In this document: positions 31,374 through 43,400 of the stretch, in pieces
Layout: every line of letters begins with the position of its first letter
Numbering within the stretch: the stretch's first letter is position 1
Source of the DNA: Paraniabella hibiscisoli
GTDB lineage: Bacteria > Bacteroidota > Bacteroidia > Chitinophagales > Chitinophagaceae
Direction: 5' to 3'
DNA length: 64,000 nt
Assembly: GCF_022512515.1 (NCBI RefSeq)
Contig: NZ_JAKWBK010000001.1
Span: 4,526,001 to 4,590,000 of the forward strand
Translations under genes and position numbers: made by a program
Notes under the pieces: model-generated
Seen by the model: the letters and a program-made list of their open reading frames with translations, nothing else
Databases searched by the model: none
Told to the model about the DNA's origin: nothing

Positions 31374-32204
31374 ATGAATAAACAAAAAGTATGGCTGATC
31401 ACCGGTGCATCAAGAGGAATGGGATTGGAAGTGGCCAAAGCAGTTCTGGCCAACGGCGATAAAGTAGTTGCCACATCCCGTAATTTGCAGGAACAGGTAA
31501 AAGCTATCGGCGATGTATCGGGAAATTTCCTTCCATTAAAAATGGATATTACAAACGACGCCGAAGTAAAAACATGTATTGCGAAAGCTATTGAGGTTTT
31601 TGGAACGATCGACGTAGTGATCAATAATGTGGGTTACTACCTGGTGGGCAGCATAGAAGAAATCAGCGACCAGGAATTCAGAAAGACGTTTGAAGTAAAT
31701 GTTCTGGGTATGGTAAATGTAATTCGCAATACGATGCCTTATTTGCGTAAGCAGCGATCCGGGCATATTATTAATATCTCTTCAAATATGGGCTACATAG
31801 GATATGCCAACACAGGAAGTTACAATGCTTCCAAATTTGCAGTGATCGGGTTATCAGAAGCCTTGGCACAGGAAGTAAAACCTTTCGGAGTGAAAGTTAC
31901 AGTGGTTGCCCCGGGTATGTTCCGTACCGGTTTTATAAGCGATGCGAACCTGGCTGTTGCAAGCAATACAATTGCCGACTATAACGTAGCAACGCATGTA
32001 AAGATGTTACATGGTTTTAACGGAAATCAACCCGGTGATCCTAAAAAGCTGGCAGGGGTTCTTCTTAATATCGTGCAGATGGAAGAACCTCCCGTACACC
32101 TGCCTCTGGGATCGGATGCGTATCAATCTATTATTGAGCAGCGAAAAAACGAAGCCCTCGAATTAGAACAATGGAAGCATCTTTCCCTATCTACCGATTT
32201 CTGA
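31374..32204 (+). CDS. Short-chain dehydrogenase/reductase
   Basis: 276 residues. Rossmann motif TGASRGMGLE (residues 9-18), NNVG (about 88-91), catalytic Ser in NISSNMGYIG and the Y-x-x-x-K pair in SYNASKFAV. The length and C-terminal extension place it among classical oxidoreductases that act on small carbonyl compounds. Substrate unknown. An AraC-type regulator begins 21 bp downstream on the same strand, so the two probably form a unit. Confidence 0.92.
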   Translation: MNKQKVWLITGASRGMGLEVAKAVLANGDKVVATSRNLQEQVKAIGDVSGNFLPLKMDITNDAEVKTCIAKAIEVFGTIDVVINNVGYYLVGSIEEISDQEFRKTFEVNVLGMVNVIRNTMPYLRKQRSGHIINISSNMGYIGYANTGSYNASKFAVIGLSEALAQEVKPFGVKVTVVAPGMFRTGFISDANLAVASNTIADYNVATHVKMLHGFNGNQPGDPKKLAGVLLNIVQMEEPPVHLPLGSDAYQSIIEQRKNEALELEQWKHLSLSTDF

Positions 32205-32225
32205 TTTAATCGTAAATTTACTTTT

Positions 32226-33145
32226 ATGAAGAAAGCAGTTGCAGCACCCTATTTCATCAAATCCATTTCGGAACTGCACCGACTTTTTGCACTTCCCCAA
32301 CCTGATCACCCGCTGGTAAGTGTTATTAATTTTGAACTGTTGAGCTACCGGCATAGTGAGGTGTGGAAACATTTTGCCAATGACTTTTATTGTATCACTG
32401 TCAAAAAAGGGTCAAAGGGCGCTTTTAAGTATGGACAACGGGACTATGATTTTAACGAAGGGATGATGACCTTTACTAAACCGGGCCAGGTATTTTCTGT
32501 AAACACCACGGGAGATAACCCGGTGAAGGGCTATATGCTGGTATTTAAGCCCGACTTAATTCGCCCGTATTCATTGGGAAAGCAGATCAGTAGTTATGGC
32601 TTTTTTCTTACGCTGTGGCAGAGGCTTTACATCTTTCTGATAAAGAAGAAACCATCATTTCATCATTATTGCTCCAAATGCAGGAGGAGCTGAAGAATAA
32701 TATTGACCACTACAGCCAGGATGTGATCGTATCGCATCTTGAGCTGTTGCTTAGTTATTCCAACCGTTTTTATAATCGCCAGTTTCTAACAAGAAAAGCG
32801 GTGAACAATGATTTAGTTGCCCGGCTGGAACAAATGATTGATGGGTATTTCGATTCCGGAACTTCTTTAAACAAAGGTTTGCCAGGCGTTGAATTAATTG
32901 CCGGCCAACTCAATATATCGCCCGGATATTTAAGCGATTTGTTGCGTAATATTACCGGTCAAAATACCCAACAGTATATTCAATACCGTTTGATTGAGAA
33001 ATCCAAGGAATTACTGAGCACTTCTACCATGACGGTGAGTGAGATTGCTTACCAGCTTGGTTTTGGGTACTCCCAATCCTTCAGCAAGTTATTTAAGAAG
33101 GTTACCAGCCAAACGCCGCTGGCATACCGGAAGCTATTTAATTAA
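32226..33145 (+). CDS. AraC-family transcriptional regulator (frame broken once)
   Basis: About 306 residues when joined: N-terminal cupin-like sensor domain (AFKYGQRDYDFNEGMMTF), C-terminal double helix-turn-helix with LNISPGYLSDLLRNITGQN and TVSEIAYQLGFGYSQSFSKLF, ending in QTPLAYRKLFN. The frame breaks at 32601-32606 (six T); a seventh T gives GFFSYAVAEALHLSDKEE. Probably senses the substrate of, or controls, the preceding SDR gene. Confidence 0.9.
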
Positions 33146-33203
33146 GAAGTTGGACGCTTCTGCTAAATTTTCTTATTTTTGTATCAATCATTACAATAAT
33201 AAA

Positions 33204-33782
33204 ATGAAAGGCAGGCCTAATATTTATCAGGACGAAGAACTGATTTTAAAAGCACAGGAGCTATTCTGGAAGAAAGGCTATAATGCAACCTCGTTATCAG
33301 ATCTGAGCAATGTTACCGGAGCGGTGCAGGAAGTATCTACAATGCCTTCAAGGGAGGAAAAAAGAACTTTTCGGCAAAGCACTGCAACAGAGGAGAGACG
33401 CGTTAAGGGCATTTAGAAAAGTTGTAGAAAGCAGTACAAAACCTGTTGCGCTTATAAAAAAGTTTTTTTGGAAATCGCTGATGCTGATCCTGTAGCCCAT
33501 CAGAAGGGTTGTATAGTGGCTAATACCATTGTTGAAATGAGCTTTGTTGATGAGGATCTGAAACAGGTAGCAGTGGAGATATTAAAAGAAACGGAAACCT
33601 TTTACAGGGAGATCATCGCAAAAGAGCAGGAACGGGGTAATATATGTTCAAAGTTACCTGCGGCAACCCTGGCCCGACACCTGATCACTTTTTGGTGCGG
33701 CATCAACTCCCTACTAAGAATGTATCCTGATAAAAATACATTAAGAACGCAAATAAAACTGAATCTGGAGCTGCTGGACTAA
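33204..33782 (+). CDS. TetR-family transcriptional regulator (frame broken three times)
   Basis: About 193 residues when joined. N-terminal TetR helix-turn-helix: AQELFWKKGYNATSLSDLS, then TGAGAGSIYNAFKGGKKELF after repair. Frame breaks at 33323-33324 (GG), 33358-33363 (six A) and 33463-33469 (seven T). The C-terminal ligand domain continues through VANTIVEMSFVDEDLKQ to LNLELLD. It lies 41 bp before a second SDR gene, the usual layout for a local repressor and its target. Confidence 0.85.
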
Positions 33783-33823
33783 AATTTTTTAACTATTTTT
33801 TTAATAATCATTACAAAAATAAA

Positions 33824-34614
33824 ATGGATTTACGACTCAAAGGACAAAGAGCTTTCATCAGCGGTTCTACACAAGGCATAGGGCTTTCAATTGCAAGAAA
33901 ACTGCTACAGGAGGGAGCCTCAGTAATTATTAATGGCAGAAATCCTGTAAAGACTAATGAGGTTAAGGAAATACTTCAAAGCCAGTTTCCCGGCGCGTCG
34001 GTATCTGCACTCGCCGCCGATTTTTCAGACCCATGGCAAGTTGAACAGCTCTTGTCAGCATTAAAGGATATTGATATTCTTATTAATAATGTGGGCATTT
34101 TTGGAATCAGCGATTTCTACGAAACAGCGGATGAAGAATGGTACAGGTATTTTGAAATAAACCTGATGAGTGGTATGCGATTATCAAGACAGCTGCTCCC
34201 CGGCATGATTGCCAGGAAAAAGGACGAATTATCTTTATCAGCAGTGAGTCGGGAGTGAATGTACCGGAACACATGATTCATTATGGTATGACTAAAGCTG
34301 CCATGAGCGCACTCAGTAATGGCTTATCTAAATTGACAAAAGGTACATCTGTAACGGTTAATACTATATTAGGTGGACCCACTTATTCTGACGGGGTAGC
34401 CGGCACGGTACAACATATTGCAGGATTACAGAACCAGGATATAGAAGATGTGAAAGAGGTCATCATTCGACAATCTAACCCTCATATCCTTTTACAGAGA
34501 TTTATCGATCCTGATGAGATAGCTAATCTTGCTGTTTACCTTTCCAGCCCGCTTTCGGTGGCAACAAACGGAGCTTCTTTAAGAGCGGACTCTGGGGTGC
34601 TAAAAGTAATTTAA
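33824..34614 (+). CDS. Short-chain dehydrogenase/reductase (frame broken once)
   Basis: About 263 residues when joined. Rossmann motif SGSTQGIGLSIA (residues 13-24), NNVG near residue 90 and catalytic YGMTK after repair. The frame breaks at 34222-34223 (GG); a third G gives ARKKGRIIFISSESGVNVPE and brings in the catalytic Ser. Ends with the classical NGASLRADSGVLKVI nucleotide-site tail. Different subgroup from the SDR at 31374. Likely controlled by the TetR gene upstream. Confidence 0.9.
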
Positions 34615-34872
34615 ACCTTATACACAGTATCAGAGGTTAGGAATAGATACACTGGTTAGAATGTTAAACGGCTGTAACAACCTGGACAATTCAACACGTT
34701 ATTAATTGTAACGGCTATTCTACACTGTGGCCTTTATTCCCCAAATAGGAAGGTTGAGAGGTCTTTGTTTTCTGTTTTTTAGAAATAATGATATGGCATT
34801 TCTAATACGGTTACTACGGTATGGAATTTGGGATGGTTCTAACTTTATTTTCTAAACCATCAATTTATTTTT

Positions 34873-35076
34873 ATGAAAATTTTATTTCTAGCCATGGCCC
34901 TGGCAGTTTTTGCCAGCTGTAACAACAGTGCTGATAAGGATGCTGAAGTGTCGGACACAACACTGGTGACTCCTAACAGTGATATGAGTACCGCACCTTT
35001 ACCGGACACCACTCAAAGTAGCATAGGTGATACCAGTACCTTCGAAGGTGCCGCTAATGATTCCATTGGTAAATAA
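34873..35076 (+). CDS. Small acidic lipoprotein
   Basis: 67 residues. Lipobox AVFASC (Cys16), then an Asp/Ser/Thr-rich disordered tail (DTTLVTP, DTTQSSIGDTST). No domain. Followed by a strong terminator 21 bp after the stop. Such short tails are common in Chitinophagaceae genomes; function unknown. Confidence 0.65.
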   Translation: MKILFLAMALAVFASCNNSADKDAEVSDTTLVTPNSDMSTAPLPDTTQSSIGDTSTFEGAANDSIGK

Positions 35077-35097
35077 GTTATAGGCTATTGTATTAAG

Positions 35098-35139
35098 ATT
35101 TGTTTCCCCGCTGGCGTTTCAAGCAGCGGGGAAACAAAT
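35098..35139. terminator. Strong bidirectional terminator
   Basis: Perfect 16-bp arms ATTTGTTTCCCCGCTG (35098-35113) and its complement (35124-35139) with a 10-nt loop. A/T-rich outer arms supply T runs in both directions, fitting its place between convergent genes. Confidence 0.9.
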
Positions 35140-35176
35140 TTCTATTGTGGGATTAAATGTTTTCCGGCAAGGCATT

Positions 35177-37665
35177 CTATTGCGTAGTTTCCGCCATTTC
35201 ATCCTTACTTAAACGCCAGCTATTATCGAAAAAGCCAGCAAGCTTCACACCTGCAGCGCCAGTCTTAAGCATCTCATCCGTAAAGATCATAAAGTCGGGA
35301 AAGCCGCTGCCTCCTGCAAAATACTGGTTGGCATAAGCTGCCTTCATTCCCTTTTCTCCTGTAGCCGATACTACACCAACTAATAATGCTGGGTTTAGCT
35401 GTGGCCATACAAAGTAGCTGGCAAGGTTATCGCCGTTCCAAACTTTATCTCCAACGGTCAACGTATTTCTTTTTACCTGTATCGGGCTTTTGGATAGCAA
35501 CAATTTCCAGGCGCTGTTATTATCTGCATTGCCAAACAATATAATATTTCGCCCCGTGTATTTAGATGTGTTATAGTCTACATCTCTTATGATATCTATT
35601 GCACCGTTACCCCGGTAATACCAGCTTTCAGCATCATAAATGGCTTTATTACGATTGGCTTCATTTTCTGTATCACTACCTTTAGTGCCTATTACAAATA
35701 CCACGCGGTGATTAAATGCCTCCTTAAAAGTTCCATATCGCTGTGGATTTTTATAGTCTGCGGGAGGCGGAGTAGACAGGGACCAGCCTGAACCAGTGTT
35801 CTGAAGAAACAGGCTATCATTAGTTGATATTACCCGATGAGATAATGGCGGCGTATTATCTAACCGGATACTTATAGTAGTACCTGTACTAAAGTCTTTT
35901 AAAGAGAGTTTAAGTAAAGCTACATTTTCCGTGGAGCCTGAAATACTTGCTGCTGCTATATTCCGGCGTAACTGTATCCTGCTGTATTGAAGCGGGTGCA
36001 GCTGCTGGTTTACCGTTGCCCAGCGATGGGTAGCCGATATACCCGGATTGCTGGTGATAAAATCGATCTCGTGTGTTGAGGAATCAGGTAGTCGTTGGTG
36101 CCATTTAAAATAATCGAACATAGGTGGCCAATCCACGCTTTGGTCGCCAAACCAATGTTCACCTCCGGGGTATTCATAATAACTAAAATCTTTATGAAAA
36201 CCGGCCAATACCTGCCTCATCTGCCGGGCATAGGTTACAGGAACCACCCGATCGCTGTCGCCATGTAAAATATAAACACCCAGCGGCTGGTAATTGGTTG
36301 CCAGTTTGGGAACATCGCTTTGGTTGCCGGATCGTAATAATAGCCGCTCCACGCTATCACGCGCGCTATCAGGTATACGGCCGTCTGCTGATCCGTAATC
36401 TTTCAAAGAAGCATATCCCGCAGCAGGGCCGATGGCCGCCCATTGGTCGGGATAGGTAGCACCCAGGAACCAGGTACCGTGGCCGCCCATTGAATGACCT
36501 GTAAGATAGATCTTCGAAGGATCGGGTTTAAATTGCTCTTTTGCGAGCTTCAATACTTCGAGCGCATCCAGTCGCCCCCAGTCTTCCCAGTTAAACCCGC
36601 GGGGGCGGCGGTTAGTAGCTGCCACCAGGTTGCCCCAGTCTTTCGATTTGTAAGCACGTGCCTGCCCAATGGCTTCCACACCTGCACCGTGCACGGATAG
36701 AAAGAGCGCCTGTTGTTCTTTATGGCCATTGAGCTGTGGGGCAACGGCATAATACTGCAGGCTCCCGTCTATATTACTCAGGAAAGTGTTGCTATAATGT
36801 TCCGTTGGTAAAACAGCTTCGAGGGTAATCTTTGCTGTGCTCGCCGGTTTTGAATTATTTTTCAATACCAGCTGGCAATCGTATTTACCTTTCCGGCTAA
36901 TAGCTGATGCATCTGCTTCGAAAAAGACCTTTCTTGTGGTTAAGGCAGGAATGGCCGGGATAGCAGTTGTAATGGTTTTGCTCTCTATTGTTGTAGAAAT
37001 GGAAAGCGCCGTGGCGGGACTATTGGCAACATTGCTCACTACCAAGGCTACTTTAAGACGACTGTTGTTTTTGTTAAGCACTATATGCGGTGCTGTAACA
37101 TCATCGGTATGGATATGCAGCGTCTCTTGAACGGGTATAAGCTCGGGTAACACATTTGCTCCGCGCACATAAATCTCGTTCAAACCTTTCTTTAATAATA
37201 CCGGGATGTGCATATAGCCTGCGCTATACGGGTCACCCATATGAGGAGCTCCGTTTACATAAATGCCTGCGCTGCCCTGCACCCGCAATAAGGCAGCCTG
37301 TTCTTTGGGAGCGTTATAGGTTACATACAGGTAATCAGCACCTCGATCTACAGCGCCCGGATTCAGAAAGGGATTATTGGAGCGTTGAAAATTGCGTCGG
37401 CCAAAAACGCGGAACCGGCCGCCTTCTTCGGCATTCACTTCTCTCCAGTAAATGGAGTCGCCTCCTGCTGTAAAGTTAAATAGTTCGCGGCTCTGGGGCT
37501 TAGAGCGCCGTTTAATAACCGGTAGCTAAGCTGATCGGTATAAATGGCTTCACGTCCGTAGCGACTGCCCGATTGTACAGCAAGTGCTTTTTTGAAGCGG
37601 ATAGTGTCCTGAGCCATTAAGGATTGCGTTGCCAGCAGAAGGGTCAGAAGAGCGGTTGATTTCAT
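35177..37665 (-). CDS. Secreted alpha/beta-hydrolase (esterase/peptidase-like), frame broken once
   Basis: About 829 residues. Signal peptide (MKSTALLTLLLATQSLMAQ), an N-terminal beta-rich region including a carbohydrate-binding-like stretch (AALLRVQGSAGIYVNGAPH), then an alpha/beta-hydrolase core with nucleophile motif LTGHSMGGHGTW, acid in ILHGDSDRVVP and His in YPGGEHWFGDQS. A further 300-residue C-terminal region follows. The frame breaks at 37495-37498 (four G on plus; a fifth gives ALSPQSRELFNFTAGG). Last gene of the susC-susD-exonuclease block; probably removes acyl groups from, or cleaves, the imported substrate. Confidence 0.82.
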
Positions 37666-37785
37666 TAAACAGGGGGTTGAGTGAACGATTGTATAAAGTT
37701 AAGTGAATACCCAAACCTGCGGGAAATAAAGGACAAACTTTAAAAAGTACTACAGCATGCAATGATCGGCGGATACTGGCGACAT

Positions 37786-37816
37786 AAAAAATATCCCGGG
37801 GTACACCCCGGGATAT
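37786..37816 (-). terminator. Terminator after the exonuclease/phosphatase gene
   Basis: On the minus strand ATATCCCGGGG and CCCCGGGATAT form an 11-bp stem with a 4-nt loop (37791-37816), followed by six T. It lies about 23 bp after the gene at 37839 and would limit expression of the downstream esterase gene. Confidence 0.88.
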
Positions 37817-37838
37817 CGCCTGTAAAGAAGTAAATCTA

Positions 37839-38678
37839 TTATTTAAGTTCAACTTCAGCAAGAACGGGAAAATGATCAGAAGGGAATTTACCGAAATAGG
37901 TATCGGTTAATATGCCCCATCTGCTGGCATCAAATTGTTGGGTCGCGAATATATGATCAATAACTGCGTTGCCGCGGGGAACTCTGAAACCATTGGCCGA
38001 TGAATTATTGGCATAGGGGAACTTCACTTTTGTATACACATCGGTTAGTACACCCGAGGTGGCCAGATGCTGGTACCATTCGCTTTCCCGATTGCCATTG
38101 AAATCGCCGGTTAACAGTACCGGGTTAGTACCCGCTATTTCGCTGATTTTTTTAAGGATCAGCTTGCTGCTTTCACGTCGGGCAACAACAGCCTGGTGAT
38201 CGTAATGTACATTGAAGGTATAGAACTTTTTACGCGTCTTCTGGTCTTCCAGGTATACCCAGGAGCAGATGCGGTTACAGCAGGTAACATCCCAGCCCTT
38301 GCCAGGTTGGTCAGGTGTTTCAGATAGCCAGAAATCGCCACTCTTCAACAGCTTAAAACGGTCTTTCTTATAAAAGATAGCAGAGTGTTCACCTCCATCC
38401 TTACCATCGTCCCGACCTTTTCCATAACGGGCATATTCGGGTAACGCGGTGCTCATGTCTTCCAGTTGATTGATCAACCCTTCCTGTACACCCAATATGT
38501 CAAAGCCGTGAAAGCGTATGAGGTTGGAAACAACAGGGGCTCGGTCCTTCCAAAGGTTGCCCGAATCGCGCGGATTATCATAACGGATATTAAAAGTGCC
38601 TACCGTTATCTTCTGTGCATTAAGGCTGCAGGTGGTTGCCAGCATAAAAGCTGCAACGGTCCATGTTTTTAAATTCAT
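37839..38678 (-). CDS. Secreted endonuclease/exonuclease/phosphatase-family protein
   Basis: 279 residues with signal peptide (cleaved after TTCSLNA). Metal-dependent phosphohydrolase fold: VGTFNIRYDNP, LGVQEGL (metal Glu), TFNVHYDH, LLTGDFNGN, IDHIF and the terminal SDHFPVLAEV. In Bacteroidota SusC/SusD loci such enzymes may release phosphate from sugar phosphates, inositol phosphates or lipids; the actual substrate is unknown. 20 bp after susD and 172 bp before the esterase gene. Confidence 0.88.
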   Translation of the reverse strand: MNLKTWTVAAFMLATTCSLNAQKITVGTFNIRYDNPRDSGNLWKDRAPVVSNLIRFHGFDILGVQEGLINQLEDMSTALPEYARYGKGRDDGKDGGEHSAIFYKKDRFKLLKSGDFWLSETPDQPGKGWDVTCCNRICSWVYLEDQKTRKKFYTFNVHYDHQAVVARRESSKLILKKISEIAGTNPVLLTGDFNGNRESEWYQHLATSGVLTDVYTKVKFPYANNSSANGFRVPRGNAVIDHIFATQQFDASRWGILTDTYFGKFPSDHFPVLAEVELK

Positions 38679-38698
38679 ATACTGTTTTTGAGGGTATC

Positions 38699-40474
38699 TT
38701 ATTCCCAGCCCGGGTTTTGTTTTAAATTAGGATTACGTTGCAGATCGTTCAACGGAATGGGGTAGTAGTAGTTACGCTCGTTCCATTTCCTGGGTATTTC
38801 GTTCATCCAGGTTAGTTCGCCGGATGTGCCGTTTTTCAATAACTGGGAATTGACAGCCGCACCAATCCTGGCGGATACATCCACATAAGTTACACCGCTT
38901 ACACCTGGGCTGGGGCGGGTGCCCTGGAAAAAGCCACATCCAATATGCCGTCTTCGTTTAAGTCCATAGGTGTATTTAAAGCGGGTACATAAAAGCCGTT
39001 CCATTCCTGCTGCATCAATTCACCTCTTTTCCATCTTAACAGATCAGCAAAGCGAAGTCCTTCCAGGCTTAGCTCGATTCCTCTTTCCCGTCTTACTTCC
39101 AGTATAGAAGGATCAGTAATACCGGGGAAGTAGTTCGCCACGAGGTAAGGATCAGCCACAGTGGGCTTGGTAGTTAAACCACCTGTAATACCAGCTCTTG
39201 ATCTTAAAGCGCCTACGGTTAGCGCCCAATCCGCATCGGTTAATGTGCCCAGTTCAGCTTTTGCTTCTGCATAGTTCAATAATACTTCTGCATAGCGAAA
39301 CAAAGCAATGGCATTGGTGTTTAAAGCACCGCATCAAATGCCATATCATCCAATGTCCATTTTATGGGCTGGTAACCGGTAAAGGTATAGGAGAACACGG
39401 GTGGTGCTGGAACCTGTTGCCCGTTGCTGATCCTTTTATAATCGCCCAGGCGAATGGTTTGTTTTAAACGCAGGTCTCTGTTCTTTACCTCATCCTTAAA
39501 TAAAATCGTACGATAGTTCGGATCGTTGGTAAAAGGTGTACCATCCAGTTTCAGATAAGTATTGATAAAGGTGCGTATAAAACTGGCCTTGGCTCCATAG
39601 GTACCGCTGGTCCACCACCAGTTGGCCTCGTTAAGCACGCCAAGGTTTACGTCGGCCACCGCTGCCTGTAATACTTCACTTGCCACCGGTGTATTGCTGG
39701 TAAATACCTGCCTGTAAGATACACCGGCACCACCTGCCGTGTTTAACGAAAAGCCTCCGTTTTTAATAACCTGGTCGGCAGCAGATGCTGCTTCGGTCAG
39801 CCATTTGGCAGCTGAGCCTGTAAGATTTAAACCGGTATGGTATTTTCTGAAAGTACCTTCAAATAAACATACCCTCGATTTGAATGCGTGAGCTACCCAT
39901 TTGGTAATGGTAGTGCGGCTCGCATCATTGGTGGTTATAATATTATTGCAGGCAAAATCAAGATCGGCCAATACCGAATCCATTACCAGTTCCCGCTTGT
40001 CTCTTCCCGCTGTTAATGCAGGATCATCAATGTTCATGGCTTTACCGATCCAGGGTACATCGCCAAAACGCTTTACCTTATCCCAGTAAAAATAAGCCCT
40101 GAAATAACGGGCAATACCCAGGTAGTTATTACGGGTAGCTTCAGGTACCGCCGGATCGTTGCAGTTTTCAATAAAGTAATTGATATTCCTTAGGTCCGTC
40201 CAGGTCCACCCCGAACTGTTATTAGCCGCAAAGCCACCTTCGCGAATAAAATTCTGAACATCTCTTACCGCCAGGTAGTCTGACATGGCATCCTGGCTGG
40301 TAGAGTTTTTAGGAAGAAAACCCATCCCATAAAATGAGTTGGTATACAATTTCAGCCCATTCTCTGTACCAAATACAGCTCCCTGGTTGCGGTAGACTGT
40401 GGTACCTGGTCCAGCTTATCGCAGGCAGCAAAACCCAGGCTACCCAGCAAAATTCCTATATATATTTTTTTCAT
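38699..40474 (-). CDS. SusD/RagB-family outer-membrane lipoprotein (frame broken three times)
   Basis: About 592 residues when joined. Lipobox GFAAC (MKKIYIGILLGSLGFAAC) in an intact start region, then the SusD helical fold: NSTSQDAMSDYLAV, YFRAYFYWDKVKRFGDVPW (the family's central motif) and RYAEVLLNYAEAK (TPR-like). Frame breaks at 38928-38932 (five A on plus), 39323-39325 (AAA) and 40381-40383 (CCC). It begins 17 bp after the upstream SusC gene. Acts as the substrate-binding lid over its SusC. Confidence 0.9.
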
Positions 40475-40491
40475 TTGTTGTTTTTTATGCG

Positions 40492-43400
40492 TTAAAACCC
40501 AACGTTTAGTCCAAAAGAGAAGCTTTTCAGCATCGGGTAATTATAACCATCACCGTTAGTGCTGTTAGCATTTAGATCCTGGTCAGACGGAACGGCATTT
40601 TCTACGTCGATTGTATTCTTAACAATTTTGTACATAGGAGAGTGGGTGAATAAATTTTCTCCTGAGAAAAACACTTTTACCGAGCGGGCCCCAATCCGGT
40701 TGATCCAGCTGGAAGGCAGGTTGTAACCGATCTGGATGTTCTTCATCCTTACATAAGCTACGTTTTGCAGGTAACGGGTTTGTGCTACACCGAGGGTACG
40801 ATTGGTATTGCTTGATGCTGCTCTCGACATGGTTCTCGGGAAATAAGCATCTGTGTTCTCGGGGGTCCACATATTACCCAGATGGAAAGTGGGAATATTA
40901 TTATAAGGCCTGTTGTACTGTCCCCAGAACATTTCAGTTTCGGTGCTGGGGTACCACTGTTGTTTACCCACTCCCTGGAAGAAAACAGAGAAGAAAATAT
41001 TGTTCCAGTCTGCGCCCAGGTTTACACCATACATATACCGTGGAGCTGAGTTGCCTATTATTCTGCGGTCGCCGGAGTTACCTACTTTATTTTCACCTAC
41101 GTTAATAAAGCCATCACCATTCAGGTCTCTTAATTTAATATCGCCGGGGAACCAAAGTCCAGAAGGAGAAGCCCTCATTTGTGGATTTTGCTTGGCATGC
41201 GAAGCAATATCTGCTTCGTCAATAAAGAAGCCCTCTGTTTCATAACCCCATATTTCGCCCAGTGTTTGCCCTTCATAATAATCGCTTAACAACTTATCCG
41301 GGTTATTGTATTTATCAATTTTCGTTTTATTGTCAGACAGCATCAGTCTTACATTGTAACGGAAAGGTTTCTCTGAGCTGCCAAACTGATCATTCCAGGT
41401 AAGTGAAGCTTCCCAACCCCTTGTTGTCAGGTCTGCAAAGTTTCCTTTGGGTACATCGGCGCCGAATACAGCAGGAGGTGTTAAGCCGAATGTAAACATG
41501 TCGGTAGTTTTACGTACATATGCATCACCCATAAAAGTCAGTCTGCCTGATAAAGTAGTCAGGTCCAGACCAATATTCGTAGTGGTGGATGTTTCCCAGG
41601 TGAGCCCCTCTGGTACCACGGCCGGGTTGCGGGTGGTTTGAGGCCTGGTGCCATTTAAGATCACGCCCGACTGGCTAATATTAAATACTTCCTGGAAGGC
41701 GTAAGAAGCAATATTACCATTACCCAGCGCACCGTAAGAAGCTCGTATTTTAAGGTCGGAAATAGCTTTTTGCGAAACATTCCAGAAAGATTCTTTATTA
41801 ATTCTCCAACCTGCAGATACGGATGGGAAGAAGCCATAACGCTGGTTAGCCGGGAACTTGGAAGAGCCATCATAGCGTGCGTTTACCTCAACGAGGTAAC
41901 GGTCTTTGAAGGAGTAATTCAACCTGGAAAAGCCTCCTAATATAGCCCATTGCTCGTAACCACCACCGGTAGTAATAGCCTGGCCCAATGCCAGGTTCAG
42001 ATCATTGGCATCTTCGAAAATGATACCATTACGCTGAACAGCCGTGCGGTTATAGGTAGATTGTTCATAGTTATAACCCACCATTGCTTTGAGGTAATGA
42101 TTGTCGCCAAAGCGATTCTCATACTCTGCATAAATATTCGTGGCCCAATACCTGGTTTCGCGCAGGTCGGACAACAGGTCATTAGTGGTTGTACCAATAT
42201 AAGAGGTAATACCTACAGAATTGCTGTAAGGCACTTGCACGCGTTTTTGCTCGCGGTTATTATCTGTATTGCGAAAGGTGAAATCTGCATTGACCCTGAA
42301 CTTATTGTCAAAGAAATGGCTTCTCAAACCGGTGATATTGCGAAATACTTCCCTGCGGGTATCGATACCGTTTTTACCATAAATAAAATCACCAACGGTG
42401 TAAGCAGCAGCAAAAGTGAGGCTGCCGTCTGGGTTAAACATGGGCATCGTAGGTTTACCCTCGTCAGCAATATTTCTCCATATGCCACCTCCTTCACCTA
42501 CGTTAATAGGGTTGTGGTAATTCATAATGGAGTAGTCTGTATTGTTCTCAATACTTAACCAGGGAAATACCTGTATGGTACCTCTGGCACGGATGTTTTT
42601 CATGTCGTAATCATCGCTGTTGTAACGAAACAAACCATCCTGCTTTAAAAAACGACCCGATACCAGGAACGTAGCTTTATCGCTTCCGCCGCTCACCGAA
42701 ATATTATTATCAAAGGCTGCTGTATTATTTTTATACAATTCAGCATAGTAGTCGGTACTGCCATAATAAGTATACTCTCCCGTAGTTGGATTTACCTCTA
42801 TAGTATTGTAAGGTTGTCCTGATTCAACTCTTCTTTTAAACTCATCCAGGTAAGCCTGAGAGAACTTCTGCGTTTTATTGGCGTTTTGCGGGAAAGCGCC
42901 GTCGCCATTTACAAAAGCCTCTGCAAACATTTTCGCCCAGGTATAACCGTCCGTTACAAAATCAGGACGGGTTACCGGCGATTTTAATGCATAGTTGGTG
43001 CTGTACGAAACGTTGGTTCTGCCTTTAACTCCCTTTTTGGTGGTGATCAGTACAACGCCAAACACACCCCTCGCTCCGTAAATAGCTGCAGACGCCGCAT
43101 CTTTCAATATCGAAACAGTTTCGATATCATTAGGATTAATGAGGCTGGGATCCCCTTCAAACCCATCGATCAACACCAATGCGCTACCTCCCTGGCCAAT
43201 AGAAGTAGTACCTCTTATATTGTAGCTGGGTGACTGGGTAGGCTTACCATCCATCATCTTCAGGTTGAGGTTGGGCAACATACCCTGCAAGCCTTGTGTA
43301 AGGTTGGTTACGGGTCTGTTCTCCAAACTTTTTGAGGTAATCTGGTCTACCGCACCTGTAGCATTTTCTCTTTTCTGTGTACCGTATCCCACTACAATTA

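Noticed and set aside
36837-37130. 97-codon plus-strand ORF antisense to the esterase
   Set aside because: It is the shadow of the intact esterase frame; hydrophobic composition reflects the opposite strand. Other antisense ORFs in the window were rejected likewise.
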